DNA of 24,565 bases from positions 1-24,565 of the forward strand of contig JAGHCO010000083.1 in NCBI GenBank assembly GCA_021160405.1, given 5' to 3'. Below, piece by piece: positions 15,631 through 23,492 of this stretch. Below the pieces are notes generated by a model. That model saw nothing but the letters and a program-made list of their open reading frames with translations. It made no database searches and had not been told where the DNA came from. How positions within the stretch are numbered: position 1 is the first letter of the stretch; every line of letters begins with the position of its first letter. The translations under genes were made by a program, and so were the position numbers. Source of the DNA: Candidatus Aerophobota bacterium (lineage in GTDB: Bacteria > Aerophobota > Aerophobia > Aerophobales > JAGHCO01).

Positions 15631-16425
15631 CTAATAACCAAGAACTAATTTAATGTAGTAGTAAAACAGGGGAACAGTGAATAGCAAACTATCAAATCTA
15701 TCCAAAATACCTCCGTGTCCTGGTAAAATTTTACCAAAGTCCTTTATTCCCAACCCTCTCTTTAGCATAGATTCAAAAAAGTCCCCTATCTGTCCAGCTC
15801 CTCCTATAAGAAGTCCCAAAATAATGGTGTGAAAAAGAGGTAAAGAAAACCATAACCTTGAAATTAGCATAGCTGTTAAACTTAATAGAATAGCTCCATA
15901 AAAACCTTCTCTTGACTTATCAGAACTATAATTGGAAAGGAGCTTGTGTTTCCCCCAAAATCTTCCTACAAAGTAAGCTCCCGTATCTCCCATCCATGTA
16001 GCAAAGAAAATAGTTATGGTTAATTTATCTCCCAGATGAGGAATCTCCCTTAAAATTATAATATAGGAAAAAAGAAAACTTATATACAGAATACCTCCTA
16101 AGGAAACAGAGATATCAAGTAAAGCTCGAGAAACTTTTAGTTTAAAGAACCGCCAGAGGAAAATTATAAAAATAGTTGCTGTTAAAACCGAAGGGATAAT
16201 CCCCTCTCCCTTAAAATAAACTGAAATAGGAATAAGAAGACCTAAACATACATAAAAGAACAAACTCTTTAGGCTAAAATCGGGATAAATTCCCCGATAA
16301 AACTCAGCCAATCCCACCGCTATTATAGCACAAATTAAAATTAAAAATAATACTTTTCCCGTAAGGATAAGAAATATAAAGATGGGAATAAAGATAGCAG
16401 AGATAATTAACCTTTTTAACAGCAA
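15631..16425 (-). CDS. cdsA: Phosphatidate cytidylyltransferase CdsA
   Basis: CdsA makes CDP-diacylglycerol from phosphatidic acid and CTP, the branch point of phospholipid synthesis. The 264-residue product is almost entirely hydrophobic with about seven or eight membrane segments. It ends with the family signature: SDKSREGFYGA, GQIGDFFESMLKRGLGIKDFG and LPGHGGILDRFDS, whose aspartates bind metal. The start is a TTG at 16425 with AAAGGA about 8 nt upstream, lying 1 nt past the uppS stop, so translation is probably coupled. The classic uppS-cdsA order is kept. Confidence 0.94.
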   Translation of the reverse strand: MLLKRLIISAIFIPIFIFLILTGKVLFLILICAIIAVGLAEFYRGIYPDFSLKSLFFYVCLGLLIPISVYFKGEGIIPSVLTATIFIIFLWRFFKLKVSRALLDISVSLGGILYISFLFSYIIILREIPHLGDKLTITIFFATWMGDTGAYFVGRFWGKHKLLSNYSSDKSREGFYGAILLSLTAMLISRLWFSLPLFHTIILGLLIGGAGQIGDFFESMLKRGLGIKDFGKILPGHGGILDRFDSLLFTVPLFYYYIKLVLGY

Positions 16426-16426
16426 A

Positions 16427-17152
16427 TCATTTTTCCTTTATCCTTCCAAATCTTCTATCCCTCTTAGCATAATCCCTAAGAGCTTCAAGGAAATGCTCCT
16501 CATTAAAATCAGGCCAATACACAGGAGTTACCCAAATCTCAGTATAGGCAATTTGCCATAAAAGAAAATTACTTACCCGAAACTCTCCCCCAGTACGAAT
16601 AAGAAGATCTGGGTAGGGGATATCTGGAGTGTATAAGTACCTTTTAAACAGCTCCTTGTTTATATCCTGAGGAGAGATAACCCCCTTTTTAACAGCAAGA
16701 GATATGGCTCTAACTGCATCTACAATTTCTTCCTGTCCTCCGTAACTTATAGCCAGGTTAAGGATAAAACCTTGATTGTTTTGAGTACTCAAGGTTACTC
16801 TCTTAATTTTTTCCTTCAGAGAGGAGGAAAGATTATCCCTTCTTCCAATAACCCGAAGTTGAACCTTCTTCTTTTTCAAATCCTTTTCTTCCTTGTCTAA
16901 ATACCTTCCAAACCTTGACATTAAAAAATTTACCTCCCGAGGAGGTCTATTCCAGTTTTGCTGAGAAAAAGCGTAAAGGGTAAGGATTTTTATCCCCATT
17001 TTAAAACAGATATCCATTATTTCCCTTATCTTCTCCATTCCTACCCGATGTCCCTCTATTCTTGGTAAACCCTTCTTCTTTGCCCATCTACCATTTCCAT
17101 CCATAATAATGGCTATATGATGGGGAAGTTTATCTTGAGGAATATTCAACAT
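16427..17152 (-). CDS. uppS: Undecaprenyl diphosphate synthase UppS
   Basis: UppS is the cis-prenyltransferase that adds eight isopentenyl units to farnesyl diphosphate, producing the C55 carrier for peptidoglycan and other surface glycans. The 241-residue protein has the N-terminal HIAIIMDGNGRWAKKKG with catalytic D18, GHRVGMEKI, LTLYAFSQQNWNRP, AISYGGQEEIVDA, and the C-terminal PDLLIRTGGEFRVSNFLLWQ (usually RTSGE, here RTGGE) and AYTEIWVTPVYWPDF. The ATG at 17152 is served by AAAGGTGA within the 3' end of lpxC-fabZ, 8 nt away. Confidence 0.96.
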   Translation of the reverse strand: MLNIPQDKLPHHIAIIMDGNGRWAKKKGLPRIEGHRVGMEKIREIMDICFKMGIKILTLYAFSQQNWNRPPREVNFLMSRFGRYLDKEEKDLKKKKVQLRVIGRRDNLSSSLKEKIKRVTLSTQNNQGFILNLAISYGGQEEIVDAVRAISLAVKKGVISPQDINKELFKRYLYTPDIPYPDLLIRTGGEFRVSNFLLWQIAYTEIWVTPVYWPDFNEEHFLEALRDYAKRDRRFGRIKEK

Positions 17153-17160
17153 CTAAAGAT

Positions 17161-18432
17161 TCACCTTTCTACCAAACTAAATAAAAAATTAGCCTCAGCA
17201 ACTACTTTCCCATTAACAGTACCTACTGCTTCTACTTTTCCTGTTTTCTTTTTAAGAATTAAGATCTTCACCTTTGTAATTAGTTGATCTCCAGGAACTA
17301 CAGGACGTCTAAACCTTGCCTTGTCTATCCCAGCAAAATAAGCTAATTTACCTTGATTTTCACTTTTATTTAAAAGGTAAACCCCAGCTACCTGAGCCAT
17401 AGCCTCAACAATTAGGGCAGCTGGAACTACTGGATGACCAGGGAAATGCCCACTAAAGAAAGGTTCATTAACAGTAACATTTTTTACACCTACTATTTCC
17501 CCTTCACCTAAACTTAAAATTTTATCTACCAGAAGAAAGGGATAACGGTGAGGAAGAATCTTTTCAATATCTCTTATATCCAAACAAACACCTCTATCAT
17601 CTTCCATTAACTTCTCCAACTTTTGAGCTAACCTAACATGGAATAGGTGACCGGCCTTTACAGCTATAACGTGGGCCTTAATTGGTCTTCCCAAAAGATA
17701 AAGATCGCCAATTAAATCAAGTATCTTATGACGCACAGGCTCATTTGGAAACCTTAAACCTTTTTCATTAACCACTCCCTTATCATCTATTACCACTGCA
17801 TTATCCAAACTACCGCCTTGAACTAATCCCTTCTTCTTTAACTTCTCCACCTCCTTCATAAAACCAAAAGTTCGAGAAGGAGCGATCTCTCTAATAAAGT
17901 TTTCCTCATTAATTACAAATTCTGCAAATTGAGATTTAAGCGGACTTTCAGGAAAATCAACAGTATAGGTAATCTTAAATTCTTCATCCGGCAAAATTAT
18001 TAACCTTTTTCCGTTCTCCTCTATCCAGAAAGGTTTTTCTATTTTAAGAAATCGGCAAGGGGCTGGCTGCTCAACTATCCCAGCCCTCTGAATTAACCTT
18101 ACCCAGGGAAGAGCGCTTCCATCCCCAGCAGGAAATTCTTCTCCATCCATTTTTATAATTACATTATTTATTCTTAAACCCGATAAAGCCGCTAAAATAT
18201 GTTCTACTGTAGTAATTCTTACTCTTCCCTCCCCAATACTGGTTCCTCTTTCATTGCTAACTACCTTAGATGCTTTAACTTTAATGGATGGAGAAGAAGG
18301 TAAATCTACTCTAACAAAAACTATTCCATAATTAACCGGGGCTGGCTTTAGAGTTACTGTTACCTTTTTCCCTGTATGCAAACCTATACCTTCATAGGAA
18401 ACCTTATCTTTAACGCTTCTTTGCATCTGCAT
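17161..18432 (-). CDS. lpxC: LpxC-FabZ bifunctional fusion
   Basis: This single 423-residue protein joins LpxC, the zinc UDP-3-O-acyl-N-acetylglucosamine deacetylase that commits to lipid A synthesis, with FabZ, the (3R)-hydroxyacyl-ACP dehydratase that competes for the same hydroxyacyl-ACP pool. LpxC covers about residues 1-275: GIGLHTGKKV, H78 in TTVEHILAAL, DGSALPWV, and H235/D239 in PVRHKILDLIGDL; H262 is near the family's catalytic His. FabZ covers about 283-423: DIEKILPHRYPFLLVD, H329 in SGHFPGHPVVP, E343 in IVEAMAQ. AAGGA precedes the ATG. Such fusions are known in Bacteroidota and several candidate phyla. lpxA, often next, is replaced by uppS. Confidence 0.96.
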   Translation of the reverse strand: MQMQRSVKDKVSYEGIGLHTGKKVTVTLKPAPVNYGIVFVRVDLPSSPSIKVKASKVVSNERGTSIGEGRVRITTVEHILAALSGLRINNVIIKMDGEEFPAGDGSALPWVRLIQRAGIVEQPAPCRFLKIEKPFWIEENGKRLIILPDEEFKITYTVDFPESPLKSQFAEFVINEENFIREIAPSRTFGFMKEVEKLKKKGLVQGGSLDNAVVIDDKGVVNEKGLRFPNEPVRHKILDLIGDLYLLGRPIKAHVIAVKAGHLFHVRLAQKLEKLMEDDRGVCLDIRDIEKILPHRYPFLLVDKILSLGEGEIVGVKNVTVNEPFFSGHFPGHPVVPAALIVEAMAQVAGVYLLNKSENQGKLAYFAGIDKARFRRPVVPGDQLITKVKILILKKKTGKVEAVGTVNGKVVAEANFLFSLVER

Positions 18433-18453
18433 TGTTATTCCTTATCTTTAATA

Positions 18454-18618
18454 TTCAGCCACCAAGACACAAAGACACCACGTAAACCCGGTCTTAAAAT
18501 TTTTAACGTCCTCTGTGTCTTCAGTGATTAATTTTTTAGCAATGAATTCTTTTCTTTCCGATAGAGGTTTTAAAATTCATATCACTCCTTTGTGCCTTGG
18601 TGACTTAGTGGCTGAACT
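18454..18618. repeat. Dispersed intergenic repeat, copies C and D in opposite orientation
   Basis: Copy C (18454-18494) begins TTCAGCCACCAAGACACAAA and is the reverse complement of the 83-118 segment. CTCTGTGTCTTCAGTGATTA (18511-18530) matches 11-40. Copy D (18588-18618) ends CTTAGTGGCTGAACTGTTAC. Together they fill the 187-bp gap between lpxD and lpxC-fabZ. I see no gene or clear promoter here. Confidence 0.6.
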
Positions 18619-18619
18619 G

Positions 18620-19624
18620 TTACACTAATTTTTCTAATCTCTCAATGCGCTTTAAAATTTCAGGCAAACGATAAGTAACGGCTTTTATTCTCTTTTGTTT
18701 AGCATGATTCCTGGCTGGAAATCCAGAAACAAAAAGGTTAGGTGGGATATCCTTAGTTACCCCAGCCTTAGCTGCCACCATAGCACCTGACCCAATATTT
18801 ACATGTTCGGTTACCCCAGCTTGACCGGCTAAAATAACTCCATCTCCGATACTTGAGCTACCTGAAATTCCTACCAAAGCTACCATAACCACATTTTCTC
18901 CCACCTTTACATTATGAGCGATATGGACTAAATTGTCAATTTTAGTCCCCTTACCTATTCTTGTTTCTCCAGTTGTAGCCCTATCAATAGATACATTAGC
19001 TCCGATTTCAACTTCATCCTCAACTATCACTCTCCCTACTTGAGGTATTTTATAGTAAGAACCATCTTCCTTTTTTACAAAACCAAACCCATCCGATCCA
19101 ATTACTGCTCCAGAGTGAATAATCACTCTCTCCCCTATAGAGGTCCCATCAAGGACAGTAACCCGAGGATGAAAAAAACTTCCCTTTCCTACACTTACTC
19201 CTCGACCCAGATAAGTAAAAGAAGAAAGATAAACATCATCCCCTAAGATTGCCCCATCCTCTACCACAGAATAAGGACCAACAGTAACTCTTTGCCCTAT
19301 TTTAACATTCTTGCCAATTATAGCTGTGGTATGAACACCAAGAAATCGAAATCTTTGGGGAGTAAAAAACTCCAATAATTGAGCAAAGGCTAAACGAGGG
19401 TTCTTTACTCGAATTATAGGCTTATTAAACTCCTTAACTTCCAGGGAAACAATTACTGCTGAGGCCTTGCTTTGCTCCGCTTTCTTTAAGAACCTTCCAG
19501 AAACAGCAAAGGTAATCTCTCCTTCTTTAGCTTCCTCCGCCTTAGCTACCCCTTTAATAAATACATTCTCTCCACTTATCTCTCCCCCCACCAGCTCGGA
19601 TAGCTCCTTTAAACTCTTTTTCAT
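18620..19624 (-). CDS. lpxD: UDP-3-O-(3-hydroxyacyl)glucosamine N-acyltransferase LpxD
   Basis: LpxD adds the second hydroxyacyl chain to UDP-acyl-glucosamine in lipid A synthesis. The 334-residue protein has an N-terminal uridine-binding domain (residues 1-100, FAVSGRFLKKAEQSKASAVIV). A left-handed beta-helix of hexapeptide repeats follows (about 100-290: IGKNVKIG, VGPYSVV, VEIGANVSIDRAT), with the NLVHIAHNVKVG motif holding the catalytic histidine (H237). A short C-terminal helix includes LPEILKRIERLEKL. Its ATG overlaps the ompH stop (ATGA), with AAGG upstream. The gap to lpxC-fabZ is repeat-filled, so that downstream gene may have its own promoter. Confidence 0.96.
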   Translation of the reverse strand: MKKSLKELSELVGGEISGENVFIKGVAKAEEAKEGEITFAVSGRFLKKAEQSKASAVIVSLEVKEFNKPIIRVKNPRLAFAQLLEFFTPQRFRFLGVHTTAIIGKNVKIGQRVTVGPYSVVEDGAILGDDVYLSSFTYLGRGVSVGKGSFFHPRVTVLDGTSIGERVIIHSGAVIGSDGFGFVKKEDGSYYKIPQVGRVIVEDEVEIGANVSIDRATTGETRIGKGTKIDNLVHIAHNVKVGENVVMVALVGISGSSSIGDGVILAGQAGVTEHVNIGSGAMVAAKAGVTKDIPPNLFVSGFPARNHAKQKRIKAVTYRLPEILKRIERLEKLV

Positions 19625-20157
19625 TTTTTTGCCTTGTAATCCTGATTTAACTCACTTATTACCTTTTCAGTTAAGTCAAACTGTTTCTCGGGAGTAACGT
19701 AAATAAGAGCATCCTTATAAAAGACAAATCTATACCCTTCCCTCTCAGCAATTTCTTTTACTTTAAGTTTAATATCCTTTAAAATCTCGTTGGAATACTC
19801 TTCATCTTTTTCATTTATTTGCTGGGAAACAGTGTTAATAAACTTATTAAGCTCATTAGTCTTTGCAGCAATTTCCTCTTGCCTTTGTCTTTTTGCCTCT
19901 TCAGTAAGTAAAAGTTCCTGAGACTTAAGTTCTTCCCTTAATTTCTCAAGCTCTTTTTTCTTTGCTTCTATCTGTTTACTTGCCTCCTCCTTTTGCGAAT
20001 CCCACATAGTTTGAAAATCTTTTGTCTTATTGTACTCATTGAAAATCCTGTGTACATCTACGTAGGCTATATTAACAACTAACTCAGCCTTAGCCACCCG
20101 GATAAAACCTCCTAAAAACAAAAAAACTAAGAGTAAAGTTAAAACTTTTATCTTCAT
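19621..20157 (-). CDS. ompH: OmpH/Skp family periplasmic chaperone
   Basis: Skp/OmpH chaperones hold unfolded outer-membrane proteins in the periplasm on their way to the BAM complex. From the ATG at 20157 the product is 178 residues: a signal peptide (MKIKVLTLLLVFLFLGGFI, ending around AKA), the conserved IAYVDVHRIFNEY strand, a long charged coiled coil (about 45-125), and a C-terminal strand GYRFVFYKDALIYVTPEKQFDLTEKVI. I start at 20157 because AGGAGG lies 4 nt before it; an in-frame upstream ATG would add 11 unlikely residues in front of the signal peptide. bamA is not adjacent, although the ompH-lpxD order is classic. Confidence 0.93.
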   Translation of the reverse strand: MKIKVLTLLLVFLFLGGFIRVAKAELVVNIAYVDVHRIFNEYNKTKDFQTMWDSQKEEASKQIEAKKKELEKLREELKSQELLLTEEAKRQRQEEIAAKTNELNKFINTVSQQINEKDEEYSNEILKDIKLKVKEIAEREGYRFVFYKDALIYVTPEKQFDLTEKVISELNQDYKAKK

Positions 20158-20192
20158 TTTTCCTCCTTTTAAATTATTTGGCATTGTCAAAT

Positions 20193-20356
20193 TCCTTTTC
20201 CCTCTCCCTGCGGGGGAGAGGGTCAGGGTGAGGGGTTAAAAATTTTCTTTATCTTTTTTCACCCCCACCTCAAACACCTTCACCCTCCCCTTAATCCTCT
20301 CCCTCAAGGGGGGGAGAAAAGGAAAATGATAGATGCCTCCCCCCTCAAGAGGGAGG
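20193..20356. repeat. GC-rich palindromic repeats between ybeY and ompH
   Basis: Three related palindromes: 20200-20222 (CCCTCTCC facing GGAGAGGG), a reversed relative at about 20260-20325 (CACCCTCCCCTTAATCCTCT...CCCTCAAGG), and 20336-20356 (CCTCCC..CTCAAG..GGGAGG). They resemble short repeats built on CCCTCTCCC/TCAGGGTGAGGGG that are spread through many bacterial genomes. Position suggests they may also end transcription of the phoH-HD-ybeY group. Confidence 0.55.
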
Positions 20357-20379
20357 AAATTGCTTACTCCATCTATCTT

Positions 20380-20847
20380 TTAAGTAGAATCTTTCATAAG
20401 AGTTTTGACATTACCAATTATTTTCTCACTTATGCCCATTTTCTTTAGAATCTTCCTTTCCTCATCTTCCATAGTTTTTCTCACCTTTTCCTCCTCATCT
20501 CGATACCCCAAAAGATGAAGAATTCCATGAATTACTAAAAGAGCAAGTTCGTCTTCAAAGCTATGCCCCTTTGCCTGTCTTAGAGCTACTTCAGGAGAAA
20601 TAACCACATCTCCTAAGATATCTCTGGTAGAAATAAAACCGTTTCCTATTGGAAAGGCTAAAACATCGGTGGGATAATCTATCTTGCGAAACTTCCTATT
20701 TAATTGTCTTATTTTATCTTGGGAGACCAAGGTTATACTGACTTCTTTTTTCTTCTCCCCGAGCTCTGTTTGTAAAGTTAGGGATGCTGCTCTTTTTAAA
20801 ACCTCCTCGGGAACCTTTCCTCCCCATAAATTATTTATCTCAACCAT
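20380..20847 (-). CDS. ybeY: Endoribonuclease YbeY
   Basis: YbeY is a zinc endoribonuclease needed for 16S rRNA 3' maturation and late 70S quality control. The 155-residue protein has TDVLAFP and GDVVISPEVALRQA in the N-terminal half and the zinc site IHGILHLLGYRDEEE. H107 and H111 are kept, but the third ligand position (usually His in GYDH) is Asp117. A D at this place is known in some lineages such as Bacteroidota, so activity is probably retained. The ATG has no strong Shine-Dalgarno. It follows the HD-domain gene by 74 bp, in the common phoH-HD-ybeY order. Confidence 0.93.
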   Translation of the reverse strand: MVEINNLWGGKVPEEVLKRAASLTLQTELGEKKKEVSITLVSQDKIRQLNRKFRKIDYPTDVLAFPIGNGFISTRDILGDVVISPEVALRQAKGHSFEDELALLVIHGILHLLGYRDEEEKVRKTMEDEERKILKKMGISEKIIGNVKTLMKDST

Positions 20848-20921
20848 GTCTCGTTCATTTCGTTTGTTTGGTCTAACGTATTAACTCATTTTCTTATTAC
20901 TTTTTACCCATTACATATTAC
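20848..20921. repeat. Low-complexity AT-rich spacer
   Basis: On the minus strand it reads as AAGTAATATGTAATGGGTAA-like units followed by CGTTAGACCAAACAAACGAA. It looks like a fragment of simple dispersed repeats. No gene or terminator is visible. Confidence 0.35.
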
Positions 20922-22373
20922 TTATTTTAGCATTTCCTCAGGATATCTACCCCGTGTATGAGCTAAACCTGTAAGAACACGGGTGAAGGCTTCTTTTATC
21001 TTAGTTAATTCTCTTAAGGTTAAATTACACTCATCTAATTGATGATCCTTCAACTTGTTCTCTATCACTTTTTCTATCTGAGAAGATATCTCATGTCTGG
21101 TTAAAGATGAATCTTTACGGCTCACCCTGGGAGAAAAACGAGAATCAGCTTCCACGGAATCAGCTAACATTACAATAGCTGATTCCTTACTTTGAGGTTT
21201 AGGCCCAGGATATCGAAAACTTGTCTCGTCAACTTTTTCTCCATCCTCCTTTTTCTGGAGAGCCTTTCGATAAAAATAAGCTATGAGTCCTTTCCCATGG
21301 TGTTCGGCAATGATATCAATAACTACCCTTGGAAGTCTATGGATTTTAGCCAGTTCAATCCCATCCTTTACATGAGAGATAATTATTGTAGAGCTTAAAT
21401 TAGGATTAACCTTTTGATGAGACTTATTAGTAACATCTTCCAGACCACTATTCTCAAAGAAAAAATGAGGTCGGGTAACCTTACCGATATCATGATAGTA
21501 AGCTCCTACCCTGGCTAAAAGAGCATTTGCACCAATACTCTCTGCTCCAGATATGGCTAAGGTAGCTACCATTATGCTATGGTGATAGGTTCCCGGAGCC
21601 TCTATAGATAATCTTTTTAAAAGAGGATGATTAAGATCTGTTAGTTCAAGCAACTTAATGTCAGTAGTAATCCCAAAGTATGTTTCCAAATAAGGCAGAG
21701 TTATCGTTACTAAAATGCTGGAAAAAATCCCATTTCCTAACCCCCACACTCCCTGAATAAGAATTTGAGAAAAAGGGGATTTAGCTATTAAACCCATACC
21801 TAAAATACTGATTAAATTAGTAAATCCTACCCAGATCCCTACTCTGGTAATATCGGTTCTCTGATGGATAAAGGAAGAACCATAAATCCCTACTACTCCC
21901 CCGAAAAATAAAACAGGTAAAATATCCAAACTTTCCGCATTAACTATAAAGAGAATGCTTAAAAAAGTTGTAGCAAGAATTGCTAAAGTAGAATTAAAAA
22001 AAACAGATATCAAAATAGATAAAAAAGCAATGGGAACAAAATAGTTGGGAATTTGAGGTAAAAGTAAAACAATCTTCCCCATTAAACTCATAGATAAAAC
22101 CAAAACCAGAAACAAACACAAAAAATTAACAGTTAGAAATCGAGGATAAAAACGAAAAAGATAAATTAAAAAAATTAATACTGATAAAATGATAAGAACC
22201 ACTGTCCCCAGCTTTACAATTAGACAGGTAAGGAAAGGGAAAAGAAACACAAGAGAAAGCCCCCCTACCATCCCAATCCCCCACAGCCAATGAGAAAGAT
22301 GGGATCTGGCAAAGATCTTTTTTATCTTATGATTTGTCGGCTCAGATTTCTCCCTATTTACTCTTCTGGGCAT
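20922..22373 (-). CDS. Membrane HD-domain phosphohydrolase (7TMR-HD/PgpH type, short form)
   Basis: The protein joins about six or seven membrane segments (residues 35-235) to a cytoplasmic HD domain. The HD domain has GTYHHSIMVATLA, AYYHDIGKVTRPHFF, IISHVKDGIELA, IIAEHHGKGLIAYFY and IVMLADSVEADSR, the metal-binding pattern of the PgpH/YqfF group, some of which hydrolyse cyclic di-AMP. Full-length PgpH proteins are about 700 residues with a large extracellular 7TMR-HDED domain; here (483-489 residues) that domain is absent. I chose the ATG at 22373, which has AAGGA 6 nt upstream; an ATG at 22391 with GAGGG is also possible. Either start overlaps the phoH end. Nucleotide substrate is inferred only from the family. 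Confidence 0.87.
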   Translation of the reverse strand: MPRRVNREKSEPTNHKIKKIFARSHLSHWLWGIGMVGGLSLVFLFPFLTCLIVKLGTVVLIILSVLIFLIYLFRFYPRFLTVNFLCLFLVLVLSMSLMGKIVLLLPQIPNYFVPIAFLSILISVFFNSTLAILATTFLSILFIVNAESLDILPVLFFGGVVGIYGSSFIHQRTDITRVGIWVGFTNLISILGMGLIAKSPFSQILIQGVWGLGNGIFSSILVTITLPYLETYFGITTDIKLLELTDLNHPLLKRLSIEAPGTYHHSIMVATLAISGAESIGANALLARVGAYYHDIGKVTRPHFFFENSGLEDVTNKSHQKVNPNLSSTIIISHVKDGIELAKIHRLPRVVIDIIAEHHGKGLIAYFYRKALQKKEDGEKVDETSFRYPGPKPQSKESAIVMLADSVEADSRFSPRVSRKDSSLTRHEISSQIEKVIENKLKDHQLDECNLTLRELTKIKEAFTRVLTGLAHTRGRYPEEMLK

Positions 22374-23331
22374 ATTTAGTCCTTTTTTCATAGCCCTCGT
22401 ATGTTTTTACTATTTTCTGAACCAGACTGTGTCTTACTACATCCTTTTGAGTCAAATAAACAGTATCAATTCCTTTTATATCCTCAAAGAGAGATTGCAC
22501 CTCTACCAATCCTGAAGCTTTGTTAGAGGGAAGATCAATTTGAGTAATGTCCCCGGTAACTACTATCTTGGAACCGAAACCCAGGCGAGTGAGAAACATC
22601 TTCATCTGTTCATAAGTGGTGTTTTGAGCCTCATCCAGAATAATGAAAGCATCGTTTAAAGTGCGCCCTCTCATATAAGCAAGAGGTGCAATTTCAATTA
22701 TATCTCTTTCCAGAAAAGAATGAAATTTATCAGCTAAAATTAATTCATACAGGGCATCGTAAAGGGGACGAAGATAAGGTTCCACTTTTTCTTCCAGTCC
22801 CCCTGGAAGATAACCTAACTTTTCTCCTGCCTCTACTGTAGGACGGGTTAAAATGATACGAACTACCTCTTCTTTATCCAAAGCTGCTACTGCCATAGCC
22901 ACCGCTAAATAAGTTTTACCAGTTCCAGCAGGACCGATAGCGAAAACAACTTCATTGTTTTTAATTGCCTCTACATACCTCTTTTGCCCCTCAGTTCTTG
23001 GCCTTATCTTCTTTCCCCTGGGTGTAGTAAAAATAACCAAGTCCCTCAGTTCCTTCCATTTTAGTTCCTTCTCTTCCTTCATTTGACGCAAAGCTAACTC
23101 TATCTCCCCTGTTTCAGGAATATAACCTCGCTTAAGTTGAGAAAAAATTCCCTTTATCAGTTCTTCAGCCTTATCTACTTTTTCAGCTTCTCCCTTAACT
23201 TTAAGAAAATTGTCCCTTAAAAAAAACTCCACACCCAACTCTTTTTCTATCAATCTCAAATTCTCATCTCTTTTCCCAAAAAAGAGAGATATTTTTTCTA
23301 CATCTTCTACTTTAAGCTTTAAAACTTTCAC
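22354..23331 (-). CDS. phoH: PhoH-like (YbeZ) ATPase
   Basis: PhoH/YbeZ is a cytoplasmic P-loop ATPase, proposed RNA helicase-like, that works with YbeY in rRNA processing. The 325-residue protein has an N-terminal KH-like region (about 1-90), Walker A GPAGTGKT (133-140), LTRPTVEAGEKLGYLPG, YMRGRTLNDAFIILDEAQN with Walker B at 231-234, LTRLGFGSKIVVTGD and DLPSNKASGLVE. The start is a GTG with GGTG upstream. It is the first gene of the long minus-strand run, with a strong promoter about 45 bp upstream. Its 3' end overlaps the HD gene. Confidence 0.95.
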   Translation of the reverse strand: MKVLKLKVEDVEKISLFFGKRDENLRLIEKELGVEFFLRDNFLKVKGEAEKVDKAEELIKGIFSQLKRGYIPETGEIELALRQMKEEKELKWKELRDLVIFTTPRGKKIRPRTEGQKRYVEAIKNNEVVFAIGPAGTGKTYLAVAMAVAALDKEEVVRIILTRPTVEAGEKLGYLPGGLEEKVEPYLRPLYDALYELILADKFHSFLERDIIEIAPLAYMRGRTLNDAFIILDEAQNTTYEQMKMFLTRLGFGSKIVVTGDITQIDLPSNKASGLVEVQSLFEDIKGIDTVYLTQKDVVRHSLVQKIVKTYEGYEKRTKYAQKSK

Positions 23332-23377
23332 TTTTTCACCAAAAAACTGTGATACTCTTTCCTTGAATGATTGCTTA

Positions 23378-23406
23378 ATTATTATTTAAAACAAGAAATA
23401 TGTCAA
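23378..23406 (-). promoter_or_regulatory. Sigma-70-type promoter for the phoH-led gene run
   Basis: On the minus strand TTGACA (23406-23401), a 17-nt spacer and AATAAT (23383-23378) match the housekeeping consensus at 11 of 12 positions. Transcription would begin near 23371, giving a leader of about 40 nt before the phoH GTG. It is the clearest promoter in the window. Confidence 0.8.
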
Positions 23407-23464
23407 GGAAAAACAATTGAACTTTTTTTATATTTGTTAGTCTAAATAGATGTAAAAAGATTTT

Positions 23465-23490
23465 CACAGAGGAAAAATCAATTCTCTGTG
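23465..23490. repeat. CACAGAG/CTCTGTG hairpin, remnant of the dispersed repeat
   Basis: CACAGAG (23465-23471) and CTCTGTG (23484-23490) form a 7-bp stem. The right arm joined to 23707-23713 would read CTCTGTGGTTAA, the same word as in copy A (11-40). It is the likely target into which the element at 23493 inserted. Confidence 0.45.
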
Positions 23491-23492
23491 GT

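Noticed and set aside
20193..20356. CRISPR-like array
   Set aside because: The repeats are palindromic, unequal in length and unevenly spaced, with no unique spacers of constant size and no cas genes.
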